Below are positions 8,222-16,815 of a stretch of 64,000 nt of DNA, one piece after another. The DNA lies in the NCBI GenBank assembly GCA_041687755.1, contig JBDNJM010000019.1:29174-93173 (forward strand), given 5' to 3'. Position numbers and translations under genes: made by a program. The notes beneath the pieces were generated by a model. The model did not search any database. It saw only the letters and a list, made by a program, of their open reading frames with translations, and was not told the DNA's origin. How positions within the stretch are numbered: position 1 is the stretch's first letter; each line of letters begins with the position of its first letter. The DNA comes from JBDNJM01 sp041687755. GTDB lineage: Bacteria > Planctomycetota > UBA1135 > GCA-002686595.

Positions 8222-9316
8222 TCAGTTCGCCGTGAAGCGCAGCACGAGGAAGACCTGGTCGGAGCCGAGGGCGCCGACGACCGTGTACTCGCTGGCGACG
8301 AGGCTCAGGTCGGTCTCTAGCAGTTCATTGCTCCAGCCAGCGGCGATGGACTGGGGCATTGTCCGTTGGCTGTCCAGGCTGGTAGGCACCGGGCGCTTCA
8401 CGCCCATGACGCAGCTCTTCAGGCTCAGGGTCTGAGTGCCCTCGTCGTAGGCGTTCGGCGAGGCCTGGAGGGTAATGCTCGCGGACCGATCGCCGATCTG
8501 GCCGAGGTTCGGGAACTGTCCGGTCACCGACAGCTTCGACGTCCCGCTCACGGAGCCGCGCGCGAGCAGGCTGCCGAGTCGGCGGAACTGCGGCACCCCG
8601 GTCAGCGCGGTCAGTCCTTGGACCAGGTCGGCCGGCAGGGTCGGATCGCCCTCGCCCTCGGCGGGCCCGACGACCATGCAGGTGAGGGTGAACTGGGGCG
8701 CGACTCGGTCGGTCCTCTCGATCAGACCCCGAGCGTCGGCGACCCGCTGGGGGAAGCCGCGCAGGATCAGGGAGCGGCTCTCGGAGACGGCCTCGACCTG
8801 TACGTCGCAGATGATCCGCTCGATCAGTTGCTGCGCGGTGAACACGTCGAGGGACCGCAGCCGCAGGACCTCGACGAAGTCGGAGTCCTGTTCCGGCTCT
8901 GTTTCCGCCTCGAATTCCCCCATGCGCGCGTCGAGGTTGCTCAGGAGTTTGAGCGCCTCGATCCGGCCGGCCTCGAAGTCTTGGATCCCGATCGCCGGGC
9001 CGAACAAGAACATGCGCTCGCGCTTGTCCCCATCGAGTTCGCCGCTGCCATCCGGTACACCGACGATGACGCGCGTCTCGGTTAGGAGCTTGCCCGCGCC
9101 GAGGAGCTGGCTGGGGTTCACGTGCTTGGGCATGTAGCTGTCAAAGCCCAGGAGTTCGGAGCGGTTCTCGAACAGGTAGAGCTGCTCCTTCTCGCGCGGG
9201 GACTGGTGTGATTCTTGCAGATTGACGCCTTCCCTCTGCACGCGGTAGAGCTGTTGCCGGAACGCGGGCGCGGATGTGAACAGCAGGCTGAACAGAGCGG
9301 GGTAGACGAGCTTCAT
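8222..9316 (-). CDS. Secreted protein with secretin N-domain-like (NolW) segment
   Basis: A 364-residue exported protein. The N terminus MKLVYPALFSLLFTSAPAF is a signal peptide. Residues about 145-210 (VLRLRSLDVFTAQQLIERI ... SESRSLILRGFPQRVADARGLIERTDR) resemble the N1/NolW ring-building domain of secretins, but there is no secretin barrel, so this is a periplasmic or surface protein with one such fold. The C-terminal half (LTCMVVGPAEGEGDP to VFLVLRFTAN) resembles the strand-rich stretch that follows such domains in related orphans. It is the last gene of a coupled unit (ATGA overlap with the preceding gene) that starts with an ECF sigma factor. Precise role unknown. Confidence 0.6.
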   Translation of the reverse strand: MKLVYPALFSLLFTSAPAFRQQLYRVQREGVNLQESHQSPREKEQLYLFENRSELLGFDSYMPKHVNPSQLLGAGKLLTETRVIVGVPDGSGELDGDKRERMFLFGPAIGIQDFEAGRIEALKLLSNLDARMGEFEAETEPEQDSDFVEVLRLRSLDVFTAQQLIERIICDVQVEAVSESRSLILRGFPQRVADARGLIERTDRVAPQFTLTCMVVGPAEGEGDPTLPADLVQGLTALTGVPQFRRLGSLLARGSVSGTSKLSVTGQFPNLGQIGDRSASITLQASPNAYDEGTQTLSLKSCVMGVKRPVPTSLDSQRTMPQSIAAGWSNELLETDLSLVASEYTVVGALGSDQVFLVLRFTAN

Positions 9317-9828
9317 CGGAGGATCTCCTCGGTAGTGGAATCGCCCGAGCTTCGGAATGAAGCGCTGGCGATGGGTTTCACGAGCACGAGCCGGACTTTT
9401 CCGGCGGTCATTTCGATCCCGTCCGTGCGCGAACGAAAGCGTTCGGGCGGGACAGAGACGCGGGTATCTGCGGCAGCGAGTGCGTCGACGCCGGGGGCTT
9501 GCCCGATCTGGGGCGAGTCGACCGAGACTTGGGGGAGGTCGGGCTCCGCTGCCGGCAGCGCGGGGGGTCGCAGGACCCAGACGAGGACGGCCGCAGCGCT
9601 GAGCGCGAGCGCCGGCACGAGTCGGAGCCAGGTTCGGCGGGGGCGCCGGCGGCGCTCCAGGCGACGCAGCATCGCGGGCGGCGGGGCGGGCGGGTCGATC
9701 CTGTAAGCGCGCTGCAGCCAGTCGACGGCCTCGCGCGTGCCCGGGTCTGCGCGCCCGAGATCGTCGCTCGGCGGGGCAGCGTCCATGTCGCGCCAGGCGG
9801 CGCGGAGTTCGTCGAGGGGATCGTTCAC
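9313..9828 (-). CDS. Single-pass membrane protein, probable anti-sigma regulator
   Basis: A 171-residue protein with a polar N-terminal 70 residues ending in a highly basic stretch (RRLERRRRPRRTW), one transmembrane helix (LRLVPALALSAAAVLVWVL) and a short external tail. This layout and the position directly after an ECF sigma gene (GTGA overlap) suggest an anti-sigma factor, but no zinc-binding or RskA motif is visible. GTG start at 9828. The next gene overlaps its stop by 4 bp, so all three genes are translationally coupled. Confidence 0.55.
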   Translation of the reverse strand: MNDPLDELRAAWRDMDAAPPSDDLGRADPGTREAVDWLQRAYRIDPPAPPPAMLRRLERRRRPRRTWLRLVPALALSAAAVLVWVLRPPALPAAEPDLPQVSVDSPQIGQAPGVDALAAADTRVSVPPERFRSRTDGIEMTAGKVRLVLVKPIASASFRSSGDSTTEEILR

Positions 9829-10419
9829 GCTTGCCCTCCCGAGATGCCGATGCCGTCCGCGCCGAGCTTCGGCGCCAGCAGTTCACGCAGCCGCCTGCGC
9901 GCCAGCGAGAGCGCGGCGCGCACCGTGGAGGTGGCGACCTCGAGTACGTCGGCCGCTCTTGCGCGGTCGAGCCCTCGAGGTCCACGAGCACGAACACCTC
10001 GCGCTCGCGGTCGGGCAGCGAACCCAGGCAGCCCTGGAGCACCGAGCGCACGTCGCCCGCCGCGGCGACCTCTCCGGGGTCGGGCAGCTCCCGCCTGTGC
10101 CAGAGCTCGCCCGCCGCCTGCTCGTGGCGCGCCCGCCGCCCGCTCGCTCGCCGCGCATCGCGCGCCAGATTCAGAACGACGCGCGTGCGCCACGGCCCGT
10201 AGGGGCGCTCGGAGTCCCACTCCCAAGGTGATCGATCAGGTGCAGCATTGCGTCGGTGGCCAGGTCGTCGGCGCGGGCGGGGTCGCCGCAGAAGCCGAGG
10301 GCGAGGCGATGGACCTGCTCGTACTCCGATTTGTACCGGTCGCCGAGGACGTCCTCGCCGAGCTGTAGTCGCCGGGCGATGCCGTCGATTCCGTGGTGGT
10401 CGCGGTGCTGGGAGCTCAT
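9825..10419 (-). CDS. ECF RNA polymerase sigma factor, two frameshifts
   Basis: The sigma-70 fold is spread over three frames. From ATG 10419 the first part reads DRYKSEYEQVHRLALGFCGDPARADDLATDAMLHLIDHLG (region 2); after a shift near 10220 it continues as YGPWRTRVVLNLARDARRASGRRAR and VLQGCLGSLPDREREVFVLVDLEG; after a second shift near 9955, best explained by one missing G in Q-E-A-A-D, it ends AADVLEVATSTVRAALSLARRRLRELL (region 4 helix-turn-helix). Repaired length is about 197 residues, normal for an ECF factor. It heads the operon with a membrane regulator and a secretin-domain protein. Two breaks in one short gene point to sequencing error or decay. Confidence 0.7.
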
Positions 10420-10469
10420 CGCTTCGTCTTGGCTACGCCGGCCGATCGAGTTGCGCTGGGCGCCCCGTG

Positions 10470-10490
10470 GGATCTGACAGGAATCCGCCA
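10470..10490 (+). repeat. Short dispersed repeat, copy 3
   Basis: GGATCTGACAGGAATCCGCC matches copy 1 with three changes. It lies just upstream of the second ECF sigma gene. Confidence 0.35.
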
Positions 10491-10760
10491 CGAAGACCGG
10501 TCGCGTCCGCCTCGGAGGCCCGCCACGCCTGCTTTGGGGGGGCGCTTCGAGTCATAGAGTCGCAAGGGATAGAGTCGCCCGAGATCGCGCTGTCGCCCAA
10601 GATCGAGCCTGGGCGGCTTGTGGGTCGGACGCGCGAGGGAGCGCCCTTCGTCCGGGGCGTTGCGAAGTGCCCGCACTCGGGGCGCCCGCGGGCAGACTAC
10701 GCCGTACCGGTGCCCCGAAATCAGCTCTACGGGTGTTTAGGGCGGGGTGGGCGAGGCGGC

Positions 10761-10781
10761 TTGGCGGGTTCCGGTCAGGCC
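10761..10781 (-). repeat. Short dispersed repeat, copy 4 (inverted)
   Basis: The minus strand reads GGCCTGACCGGAACCCGCCA, two changes from copy 1. With copy 3 it forms an inverted pair about 270 bp apart. Confidence 0.35.
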
Positions 10782-11035
10782 CCAAGCCGGTCTGAGCAAG
10801 CTGGCGGTCGCGGGCGAGCTTGTCGGTCCTGAAACCTGGACGGCTAGGGGGTCGACCACGAAGGAGGTGCTGCGCAGAGAGTTGGGCGGCGACGGCTCCA
10901 CTGTTCAGGTTCGAAGCCCAGTTTGAGCCAACCGCTTCCCGCTGACGCCCCTAGGTTTGGAGACTCTAAATGCGAGATCCTGCCTCCTGTGTCTCGCACT
11001 GCTGCCCGTACTGACCACCCCAGGCCCGTTTAGCC

Positions 11036-12429
11036 ATGCCCCCGACGGCCCCTTTGACCTCGGCGCCCGCTCACTCTTCGTTGAGGGGCGCGCCCCACTC
11101 CCATGACGTCGTCGTGGTTGGAGCCGGCCCAGCCGGTGCCCTGGCAGCGCGGCAGGCGGCGCTGAGCGGGCTTTCGGTGCTGCTCGTGGACAGGGCGGAA
11201 TTCCCGCGCAAGAAGGTCTGCGGGTGCTGCCTGCATCCGCGCGGCGCCCTGGCCCTCAGGCGGGCGGGGCTGGAGGGCTGATGGACGAGCTTGGGGCCCA
11301 CGGGATGACGCACGTGCTGCTCGGGGTCCGCGGGCGGCAGCTCGAGCTGCCGCTGGAGGGCGTGCGGGCGGCCTCGCGAAGCCGCTTCGACACGGCGCTC
11401 GTGGACGCGGCCAGGGCTGCTGGAGTCTCGGTGCGCTTAGGGTTCGTCGCGCAGCTGCAGGGGCCGGCCAACGAGCAGGACTTCCGCACCGTCGATCTCA
11501 TGCGGGTCGCGAAACAGGCGGAAACGGGCAGCTTCCCGCTGGTCTCAGAGCGGCCCGAGCGGGTGCGGGCGCGCTGCGTGATCGCGGCCGACGGGCTCGG
11601 TGGGGCGCTCTTAGCGGGCGTCGGCGAGACGCCGCAGGAAGTGCAGCCCGAGAGTCGCATCGGGGTGGGCACGCGGATCGACTCCAGCGGCCATCAACAG
11701 CCGTCGGATCGCATGCGCATGTCGGTCGGCAAGGGCGGCTACATCGGCAGCGTCGTTTTGGAGGACGGCCGGCTCGATCTGGCGGGTGCCGTGGATCCCC
11801 AGGCGATGGCGCACTTCGGGACGGCTGGGCTCGTCGAGCGGATTCTGGAGGAGGCGGGCGTCGAGCCGCCCCCCGGGCTGGCCGACGCGAACTGGAGCGT
11901 CACGCCCGCGCTGACCCGCCGCGCGAAGGGACTCAACGAGCATCCGCTCGGCTCGATGCGGGCGTTTGCGATCGGCGACGCGGCCGGCTACGTGGAGCCG
12001 TTCACCGGTGAGGGCATGGCCTGGGCACTCCAGTCGGCGCTCACGGTTCAGCCGCTGCTGCGACGTGCGGTGGAGGACTGGCACGAGAGCCTGGGCCTCG
12101 AGTGGGCGCGGCTGCACGAGGAGCAGTTCGGCGGGCGACGTCGCGCCTGCCGGCGCGTCGCGAAGCTGGCGCGTTCGCCGCGGGCCCTGTCGATGGCCGC
12201 GATGGTCCTGGGCCACAGCCGCAGGGCCCGGGGTCTGATGGCGCGGGTCGGGTACGGCGCGGGTCGGGTACGGCGCGGGTCCAGAACGGGGCCAGCCGAG
12301 CCTGATCCCAGCGCACAGGAAGGTCTGATCCCGCTCCGGCGGCCCGCCTTTGGCTCTTGGTACCGGCTGCGCGCAACGGGTAGAACGGCCTGGCCCCGAT
12401 CCCACCCGCCGCCCGGCCCCTTAAGCACC
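11036..12429 (+). CDS. FAD-dependent oxidoreductase, geranylgeranyl reductase-like (frameshifted)
   Basis: The protein starts at ATG 11036 with a Rossmann FAD motif (VVVVGAGPAGALAARQA) and the FPRKKVCGCCLHP segment typical of geranylgeranyl reductases and flavin monooxygenases. A frameshift at about 11275-11280, in a GGG run, ends that frame; the rest continues from 11281 with RSRFDTALVDAARAAGVSVR and the second FAD signature AIGDAAGYVEPFTGEGMAWALQ. The end is unclear: a triple 16-bp repeat at 12242-12289 lies where the C terminus should be, and no stop follows until the end of the next gene, so the frame runs into the downstream membrane protein. Likely a quinone, lipid or polyketide-modifying reductase; substrate unknown. 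Confidence 0.75.
12242..12289 (+). repeat. 16-bp tandem repeat, three copies
   Basis: Unit GCGCGGGTCGGGTACG occurs twice exactly and a third time with changes at the end. Sixteen is not a multiple of three, so each copy shifts the frame. It lies at the expected C terminus of the FAD reductase and appears to have removed its stop codon. Confidence 0.7.
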
Positions 12430-12768
12430 ATGGTTCTCGTCTACCACCTGCTCCACGTCATCAGCGCCTTCCTGCTGACTGCCTACACCTTCCAGGCCTT
12501 CGCCAACCCCGACCCGGCGCGCCGCAAGCAGACGCTGATGCTCACAGGCATCCTGTCGCTGCTGATGCTGACCGGCGGCTTCGGCCTGGTCGCGCGCCTG
12601 TCCTACGGCTGGCCCGGCTGGGTGCTCGTCAAGGTCGCCTGCTGGCTCGGCCTCTCGGCGCTCGCCGGCATTGCGTTCCGCAAGCCCGAGGCGCGCGGGG
12701 CGCTCACCGCGATCGCGATCTTCCTGATCGCCCTGGCGACCTACATGGTCTACGACCGTCCGTTCTAG
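12430..12768 (+). CDS. Small membrane protein, four TM helices
   Basis: A 112-residue integral membrane protein. Hydrophobic segments are LLHVISAFLLTAYTFQAFA, LMLTGILSLLMLTGGFGLVARL, WVLVKVACWLGLSALAGIAF and ALTAIAIFLIALATYMVY. Conserved-looking features are the N-terminal YHLLHVIS and the polar PDPARRKQTLMLTG loop, seen in small membrane proteins often annotated as hypothetical. ATG at 12430 is chosen because the coding character and the first TM begin there; the same frame is open far upstream only because the preceding reductase has lost its stop. Function unknown. Confidence 0.65.
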   Translation: MVLVYHLLHVISAFLLTAYTFQAFANPDPARRKQTLMLTGILSLLMLTGGFGLVARLSYGWPGWVLVKVACWLGLSALAGIAFRKPEARGALTAIAIFLIALATYMVYDRPF

Positions 12769-12783
12769 TGCGGTGACCCGCGG

Positions 12784-12832
12784 GGCGACCTGAGGTCGCC
12801 GAGCCCGGTCTGGGGCCGCCCAGGGGCGGCCC
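12784..12832. terminator. Two GC hairpins between convergent gene and tRNA
   Basis: GGCGACC-TGA-GGTCGCC (12784-12800) and GGGCCGCC-CAGG-GGCGGCCC (12813-12832) are perfect stems in the 69-bp gap between the membrane protein gene and the 3' end of tRNA-Leu. Probably bidirectional termination, though no T-tract follows. Confidence 0.5.
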
Positions 12833-12837
12833 AAAGT

Positions 12838-12922
<85 letters not shown>

Positions 12923-13040
12923 ACCGTTGAGCCCCCGATCCTACCCTTGCGGGCGTCCCTGCGGGAGGATCTGATCGCAGCACCGTGTGCGGTGGCAGGC
13001 GCCCTGCGGGAGTTCAGAGAGCGTGAATCAATGCGCGCAG

Positions 13041-13144
13041 CGCATTCCGTGAGCGCTCTTGTGCTCCAGCGCCGCCAGGCGATGGGCCAGAAGGCAAATG
13101 AGAGGCACTTCGGCTGGGCAACGCTGTCTTTTCACAGCCTCTCA
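13041..13144 (-). repeat. Stop-codon-anchored hairpin repeat, copy 2
   Basis: On the minus strand it begins at the TGA stop of the ClC gene and reads TGAGAGGCTGTGAAAAGACA, closing with GCCTCTCA (perfect 8-bp inverted repeat), then the tail TTTGCCTTCTGGCCCATCGC. Conservation with copy 3 (49773-49877) continues through GGAGC and GAGCGCTC to about 13041. Confidence 0.7.
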
Positions 13145-14962
13145 GGCCCCGCGCTTCAGCTCGCGCAGGCGCCGGTGATACGCCGCGCCGAGGTTGTTGC
13201 GCGAGAGCATGCCGATGACCTTGTTTTCGGTCTCGTCGGCCACGACCGGGATCTCGTGGATCGCGAGCTCGTTGAGGATCCGCAGCGCCTCGTCCAGGCT
13301 GTCGCCGAGGTGGACGGTCGCCACGTTGTCGATCATGAAGTCCTTCACGATCACCAGGTTGTGCACGTCGGTCTCGAGGAAGATTCGGCGGATGTCGGAC
13401 AGGCTGAAGATGCCGACGAGCGCCTGATCTGCGTCCACGACGGGGAAGTACGAGCCCTGGGCGGTTGAGACGAGGTCGAGCGCGCGGCGCAGGGTCGCGT
13501 TCTGGTCGATCACCACCGGGGGGCTTCCGGAGTCGACGACGTCGCGCACCTTCAGCTCCTCAAGCACGTCCACCACGAAGTCGCCAGCGTGGGCGGGCGA
13601 GTCGACGAGACCGTCGACCTGGGTGTCGTAGATGGACCAGTTGCGCGACAGCAGGGAGTGCATCACGGAGACCAGCATCAGCGGCGCGAGCAGGCTGTAG
13701 CTGCCGGTCATCTCGCTGACCATCAGGATCGAGGCGACGGGGACCTTCGCAACGCCCGCGAAGAAGCCGCCCATGCCAACCAGCGCGAAGCAGGCGGGGT
13801 TGAGCTGGAGCGCGGGGAACAGGGTGGCGCCGATCTGCCCGACCGCTGCACCTGTGAGCGCGCCGATCGCGAGGCTCGGCGCGAACACGCCGCCCGAGCC
13901 ACCGCTAGCGATCGTCAGGGAGGTCCCGAGGATCTTGGCGAGGATCAGGATTCCAAGCGCGACGAGCCCGATCTCTCCGGCGATCGAGTCGCGCATCAGC
14001 TCATAGCCGCCGAACAGCACGCCGTGGGATCCCGTCAGCGGCGAGAGCGCCAGGGCGAGGGCTCCGAGCAGCAGGCCGCCGAGGCCGGCGCGCAGGCCCA
14101 GGGGGACGTGTTTGAAGCGTCGGCCGAGCTGGGCGACCGCGCCGAACGCGTGGACCCAGAGCCAGCCCACGAGGGTGCAGATCAGCGCGAGGGCGACGTA
14201 GATCGGCAGCTCCCGCGCGCCGCCGAAGGTCAGGCCCTCGAGCAGCTCGTCGCTCATCGGGATCGCGCGCTTCACGCCGGTGATCGCGGTGAACGTGGTG
14301 TACCCGAGCATGGAAGCGAGGATGCAGGGCACGATCGCCTCGCCCTCGAACTCCTCCTTGCGGTACAGCACCTCGGGCGCGAACAGCGCGCCGCCGAGCG
14401 GAGCGGTGAACAGCGCGCCGATGCCGGCACTCGCGCCGGCGAGCAGGTAGATGCGTCGCTCTCGCTCGCTCAGTCCCAGGCGTTGGGCGATCGCGCTTCC
14501 GATGCCGCTGCCGACCTGGGCCACCGGGCCTTCTTGACCGGCCGAACCGCCGGTGCCGATGGTCAGGGCCGAGAGCGCGGCCTTGAGCGGGATGATGCGG
14601 TTGCGCACGGCGCCGCCGAGCCGGTGGAAGGAGCGGATCAGCTGCTCGGTTCCGTGGCCTTCGGCCTCCGGTGCAAGGCGGTGGGTGGCCCAGCCGACGA
14701 GCAGGCCCCCGGCGGCGGGGATCACGAGCAGCCACAGCAGGCGCGGTTCAAAGCTCGCCAGGCCTTCCGTCTCGAGCCCCAGGGGCGCCTCGATCGCTGC
14801 GTGCTTGATGACCTCGGTCAGCCAGTGGAACGCCACCGCGGCCAGCCCGCCCAGGACGCCGATCAGGGCGGCAATTCCGGCCGAACGCGACAGACCGCCG
14901 ACCTCCTCGAGCCCGAAGGTTTGCGCGAGTCGGCGCGCGGGGACGGAGAGGCGTGAGGCCAT
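13142..14962 (-). CDS. ClC-family chloride channel/transporter with CBS pair
   Basis: A 606-residue protein with the ClC membrane domain (about residues 25-440) and two C-terminal CBS domains (about 465-600). The gating glutamate is present in GTGGSAGQEGPVAQVGSGIG, and the later ion-pathway helix reads GGSGGVFAPSLAIGA. In FTAPLGGALFAPEVLYR, the position equivalent to the proton glutamate Glu203 of the E. coli antiporter is Val, as in true chloride channels, which suggests channel rather than exchanger activity; this alignment was done by eye. The CBS domains probably bind a nucleotide. The stop codon opens the hairpin repeat at 13041-13144. Upstream is a convergent-free 145-bp gap to the ATPase gene. 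Confidence 0.93.
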   Translation of the reverse strand: MASRLSVPARRLAQTFGLEEVGGLSRSAGIAALIGVLGGLAAVAFHWLTEVIKHAAIEAPLGLETEGLASFEPRLLWLLVIPAAGGLLVGWATHRLAPEAEGHGTEQLIRSFHRLGGAVRNRIIPLKAALSALTIGTGGSAGQEGPVAQVGSGIGSAIAQRLGLSERERRIYLLAGASAGIGALFTAPLGGALFAPEVLYRKEEFEGEAIVPCILASMLGYTTFTAITGVKRAIPMSDELLEGLTFGGARELPIYVALALICTLVGWLWVHAFGAVAQLGRRFKHVPLGLRAGLGGLLLGALALALSPLTGSHGVLFGGYELMRDSIAGEIGLVALGILILAKILGTSLTIASGGSGGVFAPSLAIGALTGAAVGQIGATLFPALQLNPACFALVGMGGFFAGVAKVPVASILMVSEMTGSYSLLAPLMLVSVMHSLLSRNWSIYDTQVDGLVDSPAHAGDFVVDVLEELKVRDVVDSGSPPVVIDQNATLRRALDLVSTAQGSYFPVVDADQALVGIFSLSDIRRIFLETDVHNLVIVKDFMIDNVATVHLGDSLDEALRILNELAIHEIPVVADETENKVIGMLSRNNLGAAYHRRLRELKRGA

Positions 14963-15106
14963 GCAGGCCGGAGTATAGGTGCCGTGCCGGCGGGGCCCTC
15001 GGATTCCCAGAAAGCCCGCGGATTCCCAGAAAGGACGGCCGGGGCTGCAGGAAGGAGACCTGGCCGGGACGGAGTCTTAGGCCGCGGCGCCTCGCGGCTC
15101 CACCGG

Positions 15107-16456
15107 TCAGTCGCGCTTGGGCCGCTCGATTCGCAAGGGTTGCTCGGGGGTCTTGCCGAGGGAGTACCGCAGCAGCTCGATGCCCTTGGGCGCCGCTTTG
15201 CGCAGCTCGACGAGTTCCGCGTCCAGCGCCTCGCGGTCGAGTCCGCCGCCGGGCACGCAGATGCCGGCGACGAGCACGTCGTTCTCCAGCCGGCCGAGGG
15301 CCCGGACGCACTCGCCCGCGTGCCGTCCCGTCTCCAGGACCTCGAGCCCGAACAGCTCACCGGCCTCGCGCTCCAGGTGGTCGAGGGCGAAATCGACCAG
15401 AGCGTCGTCGCAGAGCCGCTCGAGGTCGGGTTGCACGTGTTGATCCCAGACCTTCGAGCCGCGCCCCGCCTCGATCAGCGAGAGGTGCGGCTGGACGTGT
15501 CGGGCGTGGAACGCCAGGAAGCGATCGCGGATCCGGTACGTGCCGCGTCGCGAGCGCAGGGGGTCCGGGTCCGTCAGCGGCACCTGGCGCTCGACCAGGC
15601 CCAGCTCGCGCAGCACGCTCAGGTACTTGTTGGCGGTCGTGGAGTCCACGCCCACGGAGAGCGCGACCTCGCCGACGCGCGCCTCGCCGCCCGACACCGC
15701 GCGCAGGATCGAGTTGTAGGTGGCCGGTTGGCTCAGCTCGCTGCGCAGCAGGAACGAGACCTCGTCGAACAGGTAGCCCTCGGGCCGCAGGATCTCGGCC
15801 AGGACGTTCTCCTGCATGCTGCGCCGGGTCGAGAAGCGGTTCAGGTAGGCGGGCATGCCGCCGAGGATGGCGTAGCTCGCCAACCGTTCCTCGATCGTCC
15901 AGCCATCGAAGAAGGCGAGTGCCTCAGGCGGCCGCAGCGGCTCGAGCCGTCGCTGGCCCGTGCGGCGGCCGAACAGCGGCGACTGCTCGGCGAGCACCTC
16001 CTTCTCCATGAAGGAGACCTGGCTGCCGCACAGCACCAGCATCAGGTTCGAGCGCTTGCCGGTGGTGTCCCAGAACCCCTGCAGCAGGCTCGGCAGGCCC
16101 TTGTTCGCCTCGCACAGGTAAGGGAACTCGTCGAGCACGACGACGAGCCGCTCCGACTTGGCGCGCTCGGCGGCATAGCCGAGGGCCGCGGGCCAGTCGG
16201 GGAATTCGATGGTGTCGAGCAGCGGATCGCCGGTGCCCTCCTTGAGCGCGCGCTGGAACGCGGCGAGGTTGTCCTTGTCGCGCACCTGCGCCGCGAGGAA
16301 GTAGACGGCGCGCCGTCCGGTGCAGAAGCGCTGGAGGAGTTCGGTCTTGCCGACTCTTCGGCGCCCGTAGAGCACGAAGAATTCAGGCCGGCCGGAGTCG
16401 AAGAGCTCGGCGAGCACGGAGAGCTCGCGGTCGCGGCCGATGAAGCTGGGGTCCAT
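15107..16456 (-). CDS. Archaeal-type P-loop ATPase with DUF234 domain
   Basis: A 449-residue ATPase of the family first described in archaea (ATPase domain 2). The N terminus FIGRDRELSVLAELF is the family signature; Walker A is GRRRVGKT at residues 31-38 and Walker B is LVVVLDEFPYL. A winged-helix segment follows (AVSGGEARVGEVALSVGVDSTTANKYLSVLRELGLV) and the C-terminal DUF234 domain (YRIRDRFLAFHARHVQPHLSLIE) resembles a PD-(D/E)XK fold. Function is not firmly known; members behave as single-gene, often horizontally moved units. The gene is monocistronic with its own AT-rich promoter region containing paired inverted repeats, consistent with autoregulation by the winged helix. Confidence 0.88.
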   Translation of the reverse strand: MDPSFIGRDRELSVLAELFDSGRPEFFVLYGRRRVGKTELLQRFCTGRRAVYFLAAQVRDKDNLAAFQRALKEGTGDPLLDTIEFPDWPAALGYAAERAKSERLVVVLDEFPYLCEANKGLPSLLQGFWDTTGKRSNLMLVLCGSQVSFMEKEVLAEQSPLFGRRTGQRRLEPLRPPEALAFFDGWTIEERLASYAILGGMPAYLNRFSTRRSMQENVLAEILRPEGYLFDEVSFLLRSELSQPATYNSILRAVSGGEARVGEVALSVGVDSTTANKYLSVLRELGLVERQVPLTDPDPLRSRRGTYRIRDRFLAFHARHVQPHLSLIEAGRGSKVWDQHVQPDLERLCDDALVDFALDHLEREAGELFGLEVLETGRHAGECVRALGRLENDVLVAGICVPGGGLDREALDAELVELRKAAPKGIELLRYSLGKTPEQPLRIERPKRD

Positions 16457-16519
16457 GGGGACGGGGGTTGGAGGTGGGGTGAGCAGGGGCGGGGGGGCGG
16501 CGAGCGGGAGCGCTGAGTT

Positions 16520-16556
16520 CGATACCTTCTGGTAATATACTCAAGCGTATTCAGCG
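16520..16556 (-). promoter_or_regulatory. AT-rich promoter/operator of the ATPase gene
   Basis: This is the only AT-rich patch for kilobases and sits 65-100 bp upstream of the ATPase start. It contains the palindrome TACC-TTCT-GGTA and an adjacent inverted repeat AATATAC/GTATT. Read on the minus strand it offers TTGAGT and TATATT-like elements. Probably promoter plus operator. Confidence 0.45.
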
Positions 16557-16815
16557 GGCGCAGGGCGCGGGGGTCGTCGGCTCTGGGGGCGTCCCAGGTG
16601 CGGGCCAGCCACTCGGGGGGCCGTTTCTTGGCATCAGGGCGCAACGAACCGGGCCTGGTTCGGTCCCAGGGCGGGCGGGGGCGGTGGTTGGACTCCCTCG
16701 GGGGCTTCGGAGGGCGCGCCAAGCCAGGCCGCAGCGACCCGCTCCGCCCCTCGACCTGCCCCGCGCGCCCCGGACTCGCCCGCTCTAGCTCGGGACCCGC
16801 GCCGCGCTTCGCGGG

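Larger units (their letters stand above)
10420..11035. other. Intergenic region, no gene seen
   Basis: About 615 bp between the divergent sigma operon and the FAD reductase. It contains copies of the GGTCTGACCGGAATCC-type repeat at 10470-10490 and, inverted, at 10761-10781. No protein with family-like sequence was found in any frame, and no tRNA or terminator is obvious. The promoter of the sigma operon must lie in its left part. Confidence 0.5.

Noticed and set aside
10248..10832. 194-codon plus-strand frame upstream of the FAD reductase
   Set aside because: Gly/Arg-rich, overlaps the sigma gene antisense and has no family features.
12242..12289. The 16-bp tandem repeat as a CRISPR fragment or iteron origin
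   Set aside because: Only three contiguous units without spacers and no replication gene nearby.
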